From Clostridiales bacterium (GTDB taxonomy: Bacteria; Bacillota_A; Clostridia; Saccharofermentanales; Saccharofermentanaceae), in assembly GCA_017649745.1 (NCBI GenBank), contig JAGCGE010000006.1, positions 1 through 12,521 of the forward strand: DNA of 12,521 nucleotides. Reading direction: 5' to 3'. A model generated the notes under the pieces. It was not told the origin of the DNA. It saw only the letters and a list, made by a program, of their open reading frames with translations, and searched no databases. Of the stretch, positions 5,289 through 12,521 are shown piece after piece. The position numbers and the translations under genes were made by a program. Each line of letters begins with the position of its first letter. The stretch's first letter is position 1.

Positions 5289-6854
5289 TCAGAAATCGTA
5301 TGTAAGTCTTGTGAAGTTTACATATGTGTCTGATTCCTTTCCGTTAGCAGAAGCATAGATACCGATACAACAACCTACGAAACCGCCTGCAACCTCTGTA
5401 GAAAGATTAGCAACTGATGCTTCACCAAGTTCCTTATCACCACAGAGTACTTTAGTGTTAAGACCATCAACTACGATAGATACTGTTACGTTTCCTGAAG
5501 CTTCAGTCTCACCGATGATCTCTTCCTTACCATCCTGGCAGAGAACCATCTTACACTTACCGTCGATAACTTCTGCACGAAGATTATAGAGGTTGTTCTG
5601 AAGGAGGATAAGGCCAGCGCTCTCACCTGCCTTAAGAACAGATGCATCAAATGTAGCAGATGACTTAAAGTGATGATGCTGCTGACGGATAGCAATATAT
5701 GAAGGACTAGCAACAGCCTTTATATCATCCTTACCGGCCTTGAGCTTTAAGCCTTCTCCGTCAAACTTGTACATATCATCAGAGTAGTTACGGAGCATCA
5801 GGAATTCATCACCGAGTTCCTTCATTGATGCGAAGTTATAATCCTTAGCTGTGCCAGGGATAGTTGTCTTTCCGTTAGTCCTGCATGTGTAGGAAGTTGG
5901 ATCTTTTGTAGGATCCCACTCAGGAAGATCGATCTCAACCTTCTCTGTGAGCATACCAACACCAGGGTTAACTACCGGCCACTCATCTTCCCAGATAAAC
6001 TTAGCAAGGAATGTCTCACGACCCATTGTAGTAAATCTGTTCAAAGGACGAACTGCAAGCATTGTCATGAACCACTCGCCATTTGGTGTCTGGATGATAT
6101 CACCGTGACCAACATACTTGATCGGATAATCCTTACCAAGATGTCTGTGTGTGAGGATAGGGTTCTTCGGGTTACCCTCGTATGGACCCCAGATATCTTT
6201 ACTTCTAGCGATCATAACAGAATGCTCAGGACCTGTACCGCCTTCAGCATGCATGATATAGTAGTAACCGTTCTCTTTATAGATGTGTGGTCCCTCAGGC
6301 CAGATACAGCCCTTCAAAGCACCATTCCATACATTCTTCTTCTCACCTACGAGCTTCCACTCGTTAAGGTCCACTTCGCTGATATAGATGTACCAGTCAC
6401 CATTGTACTTAACTCCGTCCGGATTCGGATGAGTTCCAATGTAATAGCACTTTCCGTCATCATCGAAAAAGAGTGAAGGATCGATACCGTCAGCATCCTC
6501 AAGATAATGAGGCTCAGACCATGGTCCCTCAGGATTCTCAGCTGTAACGATGAAATTACCGCCGTGAGTTACGTTAGTGCAGATTACATAGAATACGCCT
6601 TCATGGTATCTGATCGTAGGAGCGAAAAGTCCCTGCGAATGATCAGCACCTTCGAGCGGGATCTGAGAATGTCTTGTAAGAACATTGCCGATCTGCTCCC
6701 AGTGAACAAGATCCTTACTGTGCATGAGCGACAGGCCCGGCACATAAGAGAATGTTGAATTACAAAGGTAATAGTCCTCACCTACCGCACAGATCGAAGG
6801 GTCAGGATAAAAACCCGGCATGATGGGGTTTTGAGCATAGATAAAGTTAGACAT
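5289..6854 (-). CDS. Glycoside hydrolase family 43, beta-xylosidase/arabinofuranosidase type
   Basis: This 521-residue protein lacks a signal peptide, so it should act in the cytoplasm on imported xylo-oligosaccharides or arabinosides. Residues 1-300 are the five-bladed propeller. FYPDPS carries the general base D18, GIDPS the pKa-tuning D125 and IWPEGP the general acid E187, and KYVGHGD (247-252) is the conserved His segment. Residues about 300-521 form a C-terminal beta-sandwich of the type found in two-domain GH43 xylosidases, with HHHFKSSATFDAS and AGLILLQNNLYNLRAEV. Length and architecture fit subfamilies 11/12 best. I chose ATG 6854, because GGGGGG lies four bases upstream and an earlier in-frame TTG at 6872 lies before that site. 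The gene is monocistronic or leaks into the GNAT genes past a strong terminator. Exact sugar specificity is unresolved. Confidence 0.92.
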   Translation of the reverse strand: MSNFIYAQNPIMPGFYPDPSICAVGEDYYLCNSTFSYVPGLSLMHSKDLVHWEQIGNVLTRHSQIPLEGADHSQGLFAPTIRYHEGVFYVICTNVTHGGNFIVTAENPEGPWSEPHYLEDADGIDPSLFFDDDGKCYYIGTHPNPDGVKYNGDWYIYISEVDLNEWKLVGEKKNVWNGALKGCIWPEGPHIYKENGYYYIMHAEGGTGPEHSVMIARSKDIWGPYEGNPKNPILTHRHLGKDYPIKYVGHGDIIQTPNGEWFMTMLAVRPLNRFTTMGRETFLAKFIWEDEWPVVNPGVGMLTEKVEIDLPEWDPTKDPTSYTCRTNGKTTIPGTAKDYNFASMKELGDEFLMLRNYSDDMYKFDGEGLKLKAGKDDIKAVASPSYIAIRQQHHHFKSSATFDASVLKAGESAGLILLQNNLYNLRAEVIDGKCKMVLCQDGKEEIIGETEASGNVTVSIVVDGLNTKVLCGDKELGEASVANLSTEVAGGFVGCCIGIYASANGKESDTYVNFTRLTYDF

Positions 6855-6890
6855 AAAGCCCCCCTTAGACAAATTTATACTGATTTATAG

Positions 6891-6940
6891 ATGATACACC
6901 ATTTATCCAACCTTTGAAATATCTCTAAATAGGCTAAATA
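6891..6940 (-). promoter_or_regulatory. Candidate GH43 promoter with tandem CTAAATA repeat
   Basis: On the minus strand TTTCAA (6919-6914), a 17-base spacer and TATCAT (6896-6891) make a plausible promoter, leaving a leader of about 30 bases to ATG 6854. Five bases upstream of the -35 is a two-copy repeat, CTAAATA-GG-CTAAATA on the plus strand (6925-6931 and 6934-6940). The -35 is weak and the repeat is in an activator-like position, which suits sugar-induced control. This is a suggestion from position and pattern only. Confidence 0.35.
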
Positions 6941-6978
6941 ATCGCTCAGATTTTGGTAATACGGCTAATTGCGCGCCT

Positions 6979-8094
6979 TCACTCACCCAGTTCCTCCAGA
7001 AAATCCAGAAGCAACTCCTGCGTCTCCTGGGGCTTATCAACGAAGATCTCATGTTCCCCGTGAAGATAAACTACCTTGCTGTTGCCCAATGATTCTACAT
7101 AAGGCACGATATAATCATTTCTCTCATCCTTGAAGTATTCCAGCACCAGATCATAGTAGTCGTCTTCGGTAAGGCCCGTTCTTTCCATGATCGCTTTCAG
7201 CTGCGAATCCGGGATGAAGTCGTGGATATCCATGTCAAAGTTATCCTCCGCGAGTTCCTCTTTTGTCTCATACGCTGATGAGGAACACAGATACACCTTT
7301 GGGATATCAGTCCCTTTTATATTACCGAAGGCCTCATTCGCGAGCGAATCGTTTGCGAATGCAATAAGTTCTTTCTTGGCATTCTTGGAGCTACTCGTCT
7401 TGATCATAAGTTCTCTTGCAAGCTCGCCGTCTTCCCTCGGAAGTTTGTCGTAAAATTCCGCATATTGACTGTCAGTATATCTGGCAAGTCCCGAATTATT
7501 ATAAAGATATTGCATACGGATAATAGACTCTGCATCTATTGAATCCAACAACTCGGATACGTCACTAGGGTAAGAACCATCCATTATAAATACACCTTCG
7601 ATCTCCTCAGGATAATGCTCCACCCAGTATGTGGTATATACACCTCCGATCGAATGAGCCAAAAGCACATACGGCGCTTCGATCCCTGCGTTCTTAAGAG
7701 CAGTGCGATATTCATCGACGGTCCTTTCGGCAGTATAGACGTCTACATCCACATCGTCGCTTAGACCGTACCCAGCACGGTCGATATAGATCATCTCATT
7801 ATCTTTCCTGACCTGATCGGTAAAGATATCCCAGCTTACGGATTCCGTACCATCGCTCCAACCTGTCAGCGTCACGATCTTGTGCTCTCCATTGGTATTG
7901 CCGGCAACAACGACATTCAGGTTATGATCTCCAACTGATACGGGATTATAAAGACCGCGCGCGTCAAGTCTCTCCTTCGCCTTATTAAGCTTCACGCGGT
8001 TATTGATAACAAGTCCACCCAGCACGGCTCCGCAGAGCACGACAAGCGACAGAAGTGATACTAATACTGTCTTTAAAATTTTTCTTTTTTTCAT
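6979..8094 (-). CDS. Membrane-anchored alpha/beta hydrolase
   Basis: This protein has 371 residues. Residues 1-7 are basic (MKKRKIL) and residues about 8-30 form one hydrophobic helix, so the enzyme is anchored or exported with an outer-facing domain. The hydrolase core begins near residue 52. An oxyanion-region LTGWSDG (76-82) is followed by YIDRAGYGLSD (103-113), then the nucleophile elbow LLAHSIGG with Ser148. A possible acid is Asp172 in IMDGSYP, and the catalytic His348 lies in LHGEHEIF. Residues about 180-300 are a helical lid-like insertion. The AHSIGG and RAGYG motifs fit the proline iminopeptidase/esterase group, but the substrate is not readable. GAGGGG lies nine bases before the ATG. 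It is separated from copA by 120 bases containing a repeat array and a likely promoter, so it is probably its own unit. Confidence 0.87.
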   Translation of the reverse strand: MKKRKILKTVLVSLLSLVVLCGAVLGGLVINNRVKLNKAKERLDARGLYNPVSVGDHNLNVVVAGNTNGEHKIVTLTGWSDGTESVSWDIFTDQVRKDNEMIYIDRAGYGLSDDVDVDVYTAERTVDEYRTALKNAGIEAPYVLLAHSIGGVYTTYWVEHYPEEIEGVFIMDGSYPSDVSELLDSIDAESIIRMQYLYNNSGLARYTDSQYAEFYDKLPREDGELARELMIKTSSSKNAKKELIAFANDSLANEAFGNIKGTDIPKVYLCSSSAYETKEELAEDNFDMDIHDFIPDSQLKAIMERTGLTEDDYYDLVLEYFKDERNDYIVPYVESLGNSKVVYLHGEHEIFVDKPQETQELLLDFLEELGE

Positions 8095-8114
8095 GTCTTT
8101 ATCCCCTCTTTCAT

Positions 8115-8143
8115 TTTATAGGCTAAGTCGAATATAACAAAAA
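8115..8143 (-). promoter_or_regulatory. Candidate promoter for the alpha/beta hydrolase gene
   Basis: A good -10 box TATAAA (8120-8115) stands 17 bases downstream of a very poor -35, TTTTTG (8143-8138). This leaves a leader of about 15-20 bases before the ribosome binding site. The weak -35 and the phased repeats just upstream suggest an activator-dependent promoter. Confidence 0.4.
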
Positions 8144-8162
8144 AGCAGGATCAGACGCATGA

Positions 8163-8204
8163 TATGTGGCGAATTGTTCTTTTTACGTGGCGAACAGTCG
8201 CGAA
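8163..8204. repeat. Phased GTGGCGAA direct-repeat array (putative activator site)
   Basis: TATGTGGCGAA (8163-8173) and TACGTGGCGAA (8184-8194) are 11-base direct repeats with one mismatch and a 21-bp period. A related GTCGCGAA (8197-8204) follows 10 bp after the second. The spacings are one and two helical turns, so all copies face the same side of the DNA. They lie about 20-60 bp upstream of the candidate -35 of the hydrolase gene. Paired direct repeats with 21-bp period are typical of LytTR-type activators, although the base motif is not the usual LytTR consensus. Confidence 0.5.
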
Positions 8205-8214
8205 AAAGATTCCG

Positions 8215-10698
8215 TCAAACAGTTCCGCTGTATGTGAAATCCTTACTCTCGATGACTTCTTTTACCTTCGCCTCATCGAACTCTCCTGACAGCTCGATCT
8301 CACAGATATTCTCATCATGATTCGGCTGCGCATAAGAAATAAAGTCCAGCGCCTCGAGCGCCTTCTTAACAGTTGCTTCGCAGTGTCCGCACATCATACC
8401 TTCGATCTTCAATGTCTTTTTCATAAAATAGCTCCTTTCGATCTTGATCTCTATATCATCAGGGACTTTGCCCTTGTTCGCTTTATCCTTGCTCGCGTTG
8501 TGCATATTAAACAGGTTGAGCCTCAAGGCATTCATGCACACCGTAAAGCTCGACAGGCTCATCGCCGCAGCGCCGATCATAGGATTCATCTCCCACACGA
8601 ACGCACCCGCCGCAAGAGGTATGCAGATGAGGTTATAGAAGAACGCCCAGAATAAGTTCTCGTGTATATTCTTAATCGTTTTCCTGCTAAGCCTTATCGC
8701 CGCCGCAACATCTTTTATTGAGTTATTAACCAGAATGATATCAGCACTTTCTATGGCAACATCAGTACCAGCTCCAATCGCGATACCGATGTCCGCTTTC
8801 GTAAGCGCAGGCGCATCATTTATACCGTCTCCTACCATAATTGTCTTGCCGTATTCCTGAAGCTTTCTGATGATCTTTTCCTTGCCGTCAGGAAGCACGT
8901 CAGATACTACTTCATCAACTCCCGCGATCTTTCCGATTGCAGCTGCCGTACGGGCATTATCACCTGTCAGCATTACTACTTTATATCCTAGATTCTTGAG
9001 CTGCTTTATACCTTCCGAAGAGTCTTCCTTGATCGTATCAGCAACCGCGATAACACCTAAGAATCTGTCATCTTCAGAAAAATACATCAGTGTCTTTCCC
9101 TGCTCTGATAATTCCTTTTCTTTCTCCTCGAAAACACCAGGCACTTTCACGAACTTACCAATGAATCTGATGTTTCCACCTCTTACGATCTTGCCGTCTA
9201 TCCTGCCTTCCAGACCGTTTCCAACAATTGCCTTAAAGTCAGTTACTTCACTAAAACTCTTTCCTTCAGTTTTTCTAACGACAGCTCCAGCCAGCGGATG
9301 TTCACTCATCCTCTCGATCGAAAACGCCTTAGTTAATAGTTCGTCTTCGTTTATCTCATGAGGACAGATATCAGTTACCTGCGGTTGTCCGGAAGTTATC
9401 GTTCCAGTCTTATCAAGCGCTATTATCTTGGTCTTTCCTAAGTTCTCCAGAGCTTCACTTGTCTTAAAAAGAATGCCGTTTTTGGCACCCATTCCGTTAC
9501 CGACCATGATGGCTACAGGCGTAGCAAGTCCAAGCGCGCAAGGACACGAGATTACAAGAACCGATATACCTCTTGCAAGTGCAAAACTTACTTCTCTACC
9601 AACGATAAGCCAGATAGCGATTACCAACAAAGCTATACCGATAACGACAGGTACAAAGATGCCGGATACCTTATCCGCGATCCTTGCGATCGGTGCCTTT
9701 GTTGCAGCCGCATCTGATACCATCTTTATGATCTGAGATAAAGTCGTATCTTCACCTACATGAGTAGCGCGGCATTTAAGAAATCCCGATGTATTGATCG
9801 TAGCTGCGCTAACATTATCATCAACTTCTTTATCAACAGGTACAGATTCACCAGTAAGAGAGGATTCATCTACTGCACTTGTTCCTTCGATAACTACACC
9901 ATCAACAGGAATGCTGTCACCAGGCTTAACTACGAAGATATCACCTACTCTTACTTCTTCAGTTTTAACCTCTACCTCTTTTCCGTCACGTATTACGCGT
10001 GCTGTTTTTGGAGCGAGGTCCATGAGTTCTTTTAATGCGTTTGTAGTCTTGCCCTTTGAGAAGGACTCAAGTGTCTTTCCGACAGTTATAAGCGCAGGGA
10101 TCATGGCAGCTGATTCGAAGTAAAGTTGGTTATGATAAATCTCCATGATATCCGAAGGATTTCCCGTCATCTTGAAAAGAATGAAAAGGCTCCATCCGAA
10201 TGATACTGATGATCCCAAAGCAACCAGCGTATCCATATTCGGAGAACCATGCATAAGCGAACCGAATCCGTTCTTGAAGAACTTGCCATTAATGACCATC
10301 ACTATGATCGCAAGAAGCATCTGAACGATCGCAAGTGCGACGTGATTATTTTCGAAAAAGCCCGGTAAAGGAAGTCCAAGCATATTATGTCCCATGGTGA
10401 TATACATGAGAACGATAAGGAAGAATGCAGAGAAGATAAGTCGCTTTATGAGGATTTTCGTCTCAGTATCTTCAAGAGCTTTCGTTCCTGTTGATGAAGA
10501 ACCCTGAAGCTTAGCACCGTATCCGGCTTTCGTAACGGCCCTGATTATGGCTTCGCTACTTGCTGTGCCTTCGACTCCCATGGAGTTCGTAAGAAGGCTC
10601 ACGGAACATGACGTCACGCCATCGACCTTTGATACGGCCTTCTCGACGCGCGCCTGACAAGCAGCACAACTCATTCCCGTTACATCATACTTCTGCAT
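8215..10698 (-). CDS. copA: Copper-exporting P1B-type ATPase with C-terminal CopZ-like domain
   Basis: This 827-residue membrane protein should export Cu(I) using ATP. Residues 1-65 are a heavy-metal-associated domain with GMSCAAC (C11/C14). Transmembrane helices start near residue 86. TGES 282-285 is the actuator loop, CPC (385-387) the membrane copper site, and DKTGT the site of the phosphorylated Asp (D429). HP (467-468) and GDGINDAP (623-630) are nucleotide and hinge motifs. YN (688-689) and MSLSS (713-717) in the last two helices are Cu(I) signatures. After the last helix a charged linker (about 731-758) leads to a second metal domain, GMMCGHC (C770/C773), resembling a free CopZ chaperone. 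An internal Shine-Dalgarno precedes M759. AGGA precedes ATG 10698 at a normal distance and touches the csoR stop, so the two genes are coupled. The enzyme call is very secure. Confidence 0.97.
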   Translation of the reverse strand: MQKYDVTGMSCAACQARVEKAVSKVDGVTSCSVSLLTNSMGVEGTASSEAIIRAVTKAGYGAKLQGSSSTGTKALEDTETKILIKRLIFSAFFLIVLMYITMGHNMLGLPLPGFFENNHVALAIVQMLLAIIVMVINGKFFKNGFGSLMHGSPNMDTLVALGSSVSFGWSLFILFKMTGNPSDIMEIYHNQLYFESAAMIPALITVGKTLESFSKGKTTNALKELMDLAPKTARVIRDGKEVEVKTEEVRVGDIFVVKPGDSIPVDGVVIEGTSAVDESSLTGESVPVDKEVDDNVSAATINTSGFLKCRATHVGEDTTLSQIIKMVSDAAATKAPIARIADKVSGIFVPVVIGIALLVIAIWLIVGREVSFALARGISVLVISCPCALGLATPVAIMVGNGMGAKNGILFKTSEALENLGKTKIIALDKTGTITSGQPQVTDICPHEINEDELLTKAFSIERMSEHPLAGAVVRKTEGKSFSEVTDFKAIVGNGLEGRIDGKIVRGGNIRFIGKFVKVPGVFEEKEKELSEQGKTLMYFSEDDRFLGVIAVADTIKEDSSEGIKQLKNLGYKVVMLTGDNARTAAAIGKIAGVDEVVSDVLPDGKEKIIRKLQEYGKTIMVGDGINDAPALTKADIGIAIGAGTDVAIESADIILVNNSIKDVAAAIRLSRKTIKNIHENLFWAFFYNLICIPLAAGAFVWEMNPMIGAAAMSLSSFTVCMNALRLNLFNMHNASKDKANKGKVPDDIEIKIERSYFMKKTLKIEGMMCGHCEATVKKALEALDFISYAQPNHDENICEIELSGEFDEAKVKEVIESKDFTYSGTV
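8422..8438 (-). promoter_or_regulatory. In-frame internal ribosome binding site inside copA for a CopZ-like product
   Basis: Within copA, AAAGGAG (8438-8432) sits exactly seven bases before an in-frame ATG (8424-8422, M759). Initiation here would give a 69-residue protein (8215-8424) that is exactly one HMA metallochaperone domain, beginning MKKTLKIEGMMCGHCEATV. The surrounding copA codons read ERSYF, part of the linker. This could be a relic of a copA-copZ gene fusion or a functioning second start. No separate copZ exists in the window. Confidence 0.5.
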
Positions 10699-10706
10699 AA
10701 TCGTTC

Positions 10707-11012
10707 CTACTTCATCAATTTCAATATGAGAGCAGTAAGTTCATCCACTGCTTCATCTTTTCCATCGCGAATATCATCTGCCACACACGTATGGATATGG
10801 CACGAAAGAAGTTCTTTATTAAAGCTGTTTAAAGCAGACGTTACAGCAGATACCTGCGTTAATATATCAGGACAATACGCATCGTTTTCTATCATGCGCT
10901 CAATGCCTCTGATCTGCCCTTCAGCTCTCTTAAGTCTTTTAAGGAGAAGATCTTTCTCTTCGTCAGAACGGAGCTTCTTTCTGCTGCTGCACTTAGGACA
11001 TTTACCTGCCAT
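10707..11012 (-). CDS. csoR: CsoR-family copper-sensing repressor
   Basis: This 101-residue all-helical regulator is of the CsoR/RcnR family. LLLKRLKRAEGQIRGIERMI (22-41) is the family DNA-contact helix region, and YCPDILTQVSAV gives Cys47. CHIHTC gives His72 and Cys76 with the H-x3-C spacing, completing the C-H-C Cu(I) site. Copper binding should release DNA and derepress the operon. An N-terminal KCPKC (C5/C8) pair is an extra metal-ligand-like extension. A strong AAAGGAGG precedes the ATG. A perfect G/C-rich palindrome and a TTGACA promoter lie directly upstream, and copA follows after eight bases, so this is an autoregulated csoR-copA operon. The copper (rather than nickel or sulfide) assignment rests on C-H-C plus the copA neighbour. 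Confidence 0.95.
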   Translation of the reverse strand: MAGKCPKCSSRKKLRSDEEKDLLLKRLKRAEGQIRGIERMIENDAYCPDILTQVSAVTSALNSFNKELLSCHIHTCVADDIRDGKDEAVDELTALILKLMK

Positions 11013-11026
11013 ACCGCACCTCCTTT

Positions 11027-11047
11027 ATATACCCCCTGGGGGTATAT
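11027..11047. promoter_or_regulatory. CsoR operator, perfect palindrome
   Basis: Ten-base arms ATATACCCCC and GGGGGTATAT flank a single central T. The run of C followed by G inside an AT-rich frame is the classic CsoR-type operator. It lies between the -10 box and the csoR ribosome binding site, covering the transcription start, so bound repressor would block initiation. Confidence 0.93.
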
Positions 11048-11049
11048 TC

Positions 11050-11078
11050 AGAATACTCGCATATTAAGGCAATGTCAA
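11050..11078 (-). promoter_or_regulatory. csoR-copA promoter
   Basis: A consensus TTGACA (11078-11073), a 17-base spacer and TATTCT (11055-11050) form a strong sigma-A-type promoter. Transcription should start within the CsoR palindrome. It begins 17 bases after the prmC stop, with no terminator between. Confidence 0.88.
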
Positions 11079-11094
11079 TCAGTTGTACGTAATA

Positions 11095-11961
11095 TCATTT
11101 ATACGCGAGAGTAACTCTCATGTTGCCGCCGTAGTCCTTAAAACTCTGTGCATCTTCGAGCCCATTCTTCTCGAAAATACCCTTCACACTATCAGCCTGA
11201 TCATAACCATGCTCAACGATTATAGCGCCACCGTCACTAAGGTTTTCTGCTGCATACGAAGCCATCTTCTCATAGAACAGGAGACCATCATCTGTTATTC
11301 CGAATAGAGCTTGCTCAGGTTCATAATCTTTTACGGAACTATCCAGTGTCTTCATATCAGCCGAAGTTATATACGGCGGATTCGAGACGATAAAATCAGG
11401 TTGCTCTGTCGAGATCTTATCCATATCCTTAAGGACGTCTAGCTTAACGATCTTGATCTTATCCTTGCAATTAGATTGATCGATATTGATATATGTATAT
11501 TCGAGAGCCTCATCTGATTTCTCGACCAGATAGATAGTCGGAATAATACCGTTTTTAAGGAGCAGATTTCCAAGAGAGATACCGACACATCCTGTGCCCG
11601 TGCAAAGATCCCAGATTATTGGAGATCTGTTGCCGCTTTTCTCGATCACTTCATATGCCTTCTCAACGAGGACTTCCGTATCAGGTCTAGGGATCAAGAC
11701 ACCCTTCCCGACCTTGTATTCTTCGTTAAAGAAATAAGCCTTACCGAGAATATAACAAACAGGTTCGTTATTCTTTAATCGTTCGATCAATGGATCAGTG
11801 ATATCTCTATCGATCTCTTTATCGAGTTTGAGCATGAGATTAGAAGGAGACGTATCAAGAACTGAAGATAATATCTCGATAATGTCAAAACGGGCATCAG
11901 AAATGCCCGCTTCGGTTAAATCATTTTCATATTCATTGATAAGATCACCAATTGTCATCAT
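11095..11961 (-). CDS. prmC: Release factor glutamine N5-methyltransferase
   Basis: PrmC (HemK) methylates the Gln of the GGQ motif in release factors RF1 and RF2, using S-adenosylmethionine. The protein has 288 residues from the chosen start. An N-terminal helical substrate-binding domain (1-75) is followed by VLIPRPDTE (88-96), a PrmC signature. The SAM-binding loop is DLCTGTGCVGIS (118-129), and the catalytic NPPY (194-197) lies in IVSNPPYITS. EHGYDQ and GGNMRVTLAYK near the end are also typical. Three in-frame ATGs occur at 11967, 11961 and 11958; GGAG is seven bases before 11961, so I chose that. The start overlaps the DUF1385 gene by 17 bases, indicating coupled translation. In related genomes prfA is often adjacent, but here the copper operon follows. 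Identification is very secure. Confidence 0.95.
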   Translation of the reverse strand: MMTIGDLINEYENDLTEAGISDARFDIIEILSSVLDTSPSNLMLKLDKEIDRDITDPLIERLKNNEPVCYILGKAYFFNEEYKVGKGVLIPRPDTEVLVEKAYEVIEKSGNRSPIIWDLCTGTGCVGISLGNLLLKNGIIPTIYLVEKSDEALEYTYINIDQSNCKDKIKIVKLDVLKDMDKISTEQPDFIVSNPPYITSADMKTLDSSVKDYEPEQALFGITDDGLLFYEKMASYAAENLSDGGAIIVEHGYDQADSVKGIFEKNGLEDAQSFKDYGGNMRVTLAYK

Positions 11962-12521
11962 TATCATTCTCCGGAATGACTGCCTGCATAGCAGCTATAG
12001 CAACTTCACAGATCTTAGGATCAGGTTCCTTAGTTGTAAATCTCTGGAGCCAAAGACCCGGCTTAACGAGGATCTTACAGATTCCGTGATCACAGTAACG
12101 ACCTACAAATCTCAAGATCTCATATGAGATACCGCAGATGATCGGGATGAGTACTACTCTCATGAGGATGTTGACCCAGATTCTTGAATCACCTACAAAT
12201 ACACCTACTATCGTATAGATGAGTATCGATATCATGAGAACGATGAACATAAAGGCTGTTCCGCAGCGAGGATGGAACCTGGACTGCTTCATGATGTTTT
12301 CGACTGTAAGAGGAAGTCTTGCCTCATAACATGCGATCGTCTTATGCTCTGCACCGTGATACTGCCATACGCGAGCGATATCAGGAAGCTTCGATACAAG
12401 AAGGAGATAAACAAGGAAAATGACGATCCTTAATACACCTTCGATGCAGTTACGTGCCATCTGGATACCAAACGAATCAATGATGTTATCATCGATGAGC
12501 TTACTTACAAGGTCTACTACA
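11945..12521 (-). CDS. DUF1385 integral membrane protein (YqhQ-like), N-terminus outside the window
   Basis: The frame is open to the window edge: codons upstream of the Met at 12460 read VVDLVSKLIDDNIIDSFGIQ, so the true start lies beyond position 12521 and the gene is 5' partial. The visible 191 codons include the DUF1385 hallmark YHGAEHKTIACYEARLPLTV and SRFHPRCGTAFMFIV. There are at least three hydrophobic helices: VLRIVIFLVYLLLV, FMFIVLMISILIYTIVGVFV and ILMRVVLIPIICGISYEI. The family is about 300 residues long, so roughly the last 60 percent is present. Its biochemical role is unknown. Its position just before prmC is a recurring clostridial arrangement. The 3' end overlaps prmC, and the C-terminal tail is acidic. 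Confidence 0.9.
   Translation of the reverse strand, partial: VVDLVSKLIDDNIIDSFGIQMARNCIEGVLRIVIFLVYLLLVSKLPDIARVWQYHGAEHKTIACYEARLPLTVENIMKQSRFHPRCGTAFMFIVLMISILIYTIVGVFVGDSRIWVNILMRVVLIPIICGISYEILRFVGRYCDHGICKILVKPGLWLQRFTTKEPDPKICEVAIAAMQAVIPENDNDDNW

Noticed and set aside
6105..6476. Plus-strand 123-codon frame opposite the GH43 gene
   Set aside because: It is antisense to the catalytic core of GH43, lacks a ribosome binding site and has no recognisable motif.
8185..8214. Terminator hairpin for copA around GCGA-CTGT-TCGC
   Set aside because: The stem is only four pairs with no following T-run, and the bases are better explained as part of the direct-repeat array.
8215..8424. A separate copZ gene downstream of copA
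   Set aside because: There is no stop codon between the ATPase and this domain, so the primary product is a fusion; only internal initiation could give a free protein.
8870..9361. Plus-strand 163-codon frame opposite copA
   Set aside because: It is a serine/proline-rich shadow of a highly conserved gene on the other strand, with no independent support.

Overview
The window comes from a low-to-mid GC Gram-positive anaerobe, most likely a Clostridia (Bacillota) member such as a ruminococcal or lachnospiraceal gut or rumen bacterium. The support is strong AGGAGG-type ribosome binding sites, a SAM riboswitch with an intrinsic-terminator switch, a csoR-copA operon with a clostridial-style C-terminal CopZ fusion, a DUF1385 gene next to prmC, a cytosolic GH43 xylosidase and a small LRR_5 (BspA-type) protein. 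The genus cannot be fixed from this sequence. Every credible gene is on the minus strand, so transcription runs from high to low coordinates.

Layout in the direction of transcription: (a) 12521-11095 holds the 3' part of a DUF1385 membrane protein gene overlapping prmC (release factor methyltransferase). (b) 11078-8215 is a self-contained copper operon: a TTGACA promoter, a perfect CsoR palindrome, csoR, and copA whose 3' end encodes a fused CopZ-like domain preceded by an in-frame internal Shine-Dalgarno. (c) 8204-6979 is a membrane-anchored alpha/beta hydrolase gene with an upstream GTGGCGAA direct-repeat array of 21-bp and 10-bp spacing. (d) 6919-5226 is a GH43 beta-xylosidase-type gene with a candidate promoter and a strong terminator. 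(e) 5212-2742 is a tight five-gene run: three GNAT acetyltransferases, an HD-domain phosphohydrolase and a family 6 hypoxanthine/uracil-DNA glycosylase. (f) 2667-1924 is a SAM-I-type riboswitch plus terminator directly in front of a 190-residue LRR_5 protein gene. (g) 1901-1 is a twin-operator promoter driving a TTG-started FtsK/SpoIIIE-like protein and a WYL-domain regulator that runs off the window edge.

The two most unusual items are adjacent. First, the SAM riboswitch controls a leucine-rich-repeat protein with no evident link to methionine or SAM metabolism. Next to it is an FtsK-like protein that keeps the FtsK fold signatures but has lost the Walker A lysine and the Walker B aspartate. 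It therefore looks like a pseudo-ATPase, probably co-transcribed with its WYL regulator from a promoter flanked by two matching inverted repeats. No terminator is visible between the LRR gene and the FtsK-like gene, so SAM sensing could in principle reach both.

No rRNA, tRNA, insertion sequence, phage gene or CRISPR array was seen. No stretch over about 300 bases lacks a gene; the longest gap, 2497-2741, is filled by the riboswitch, its terminator and a likely promoter.
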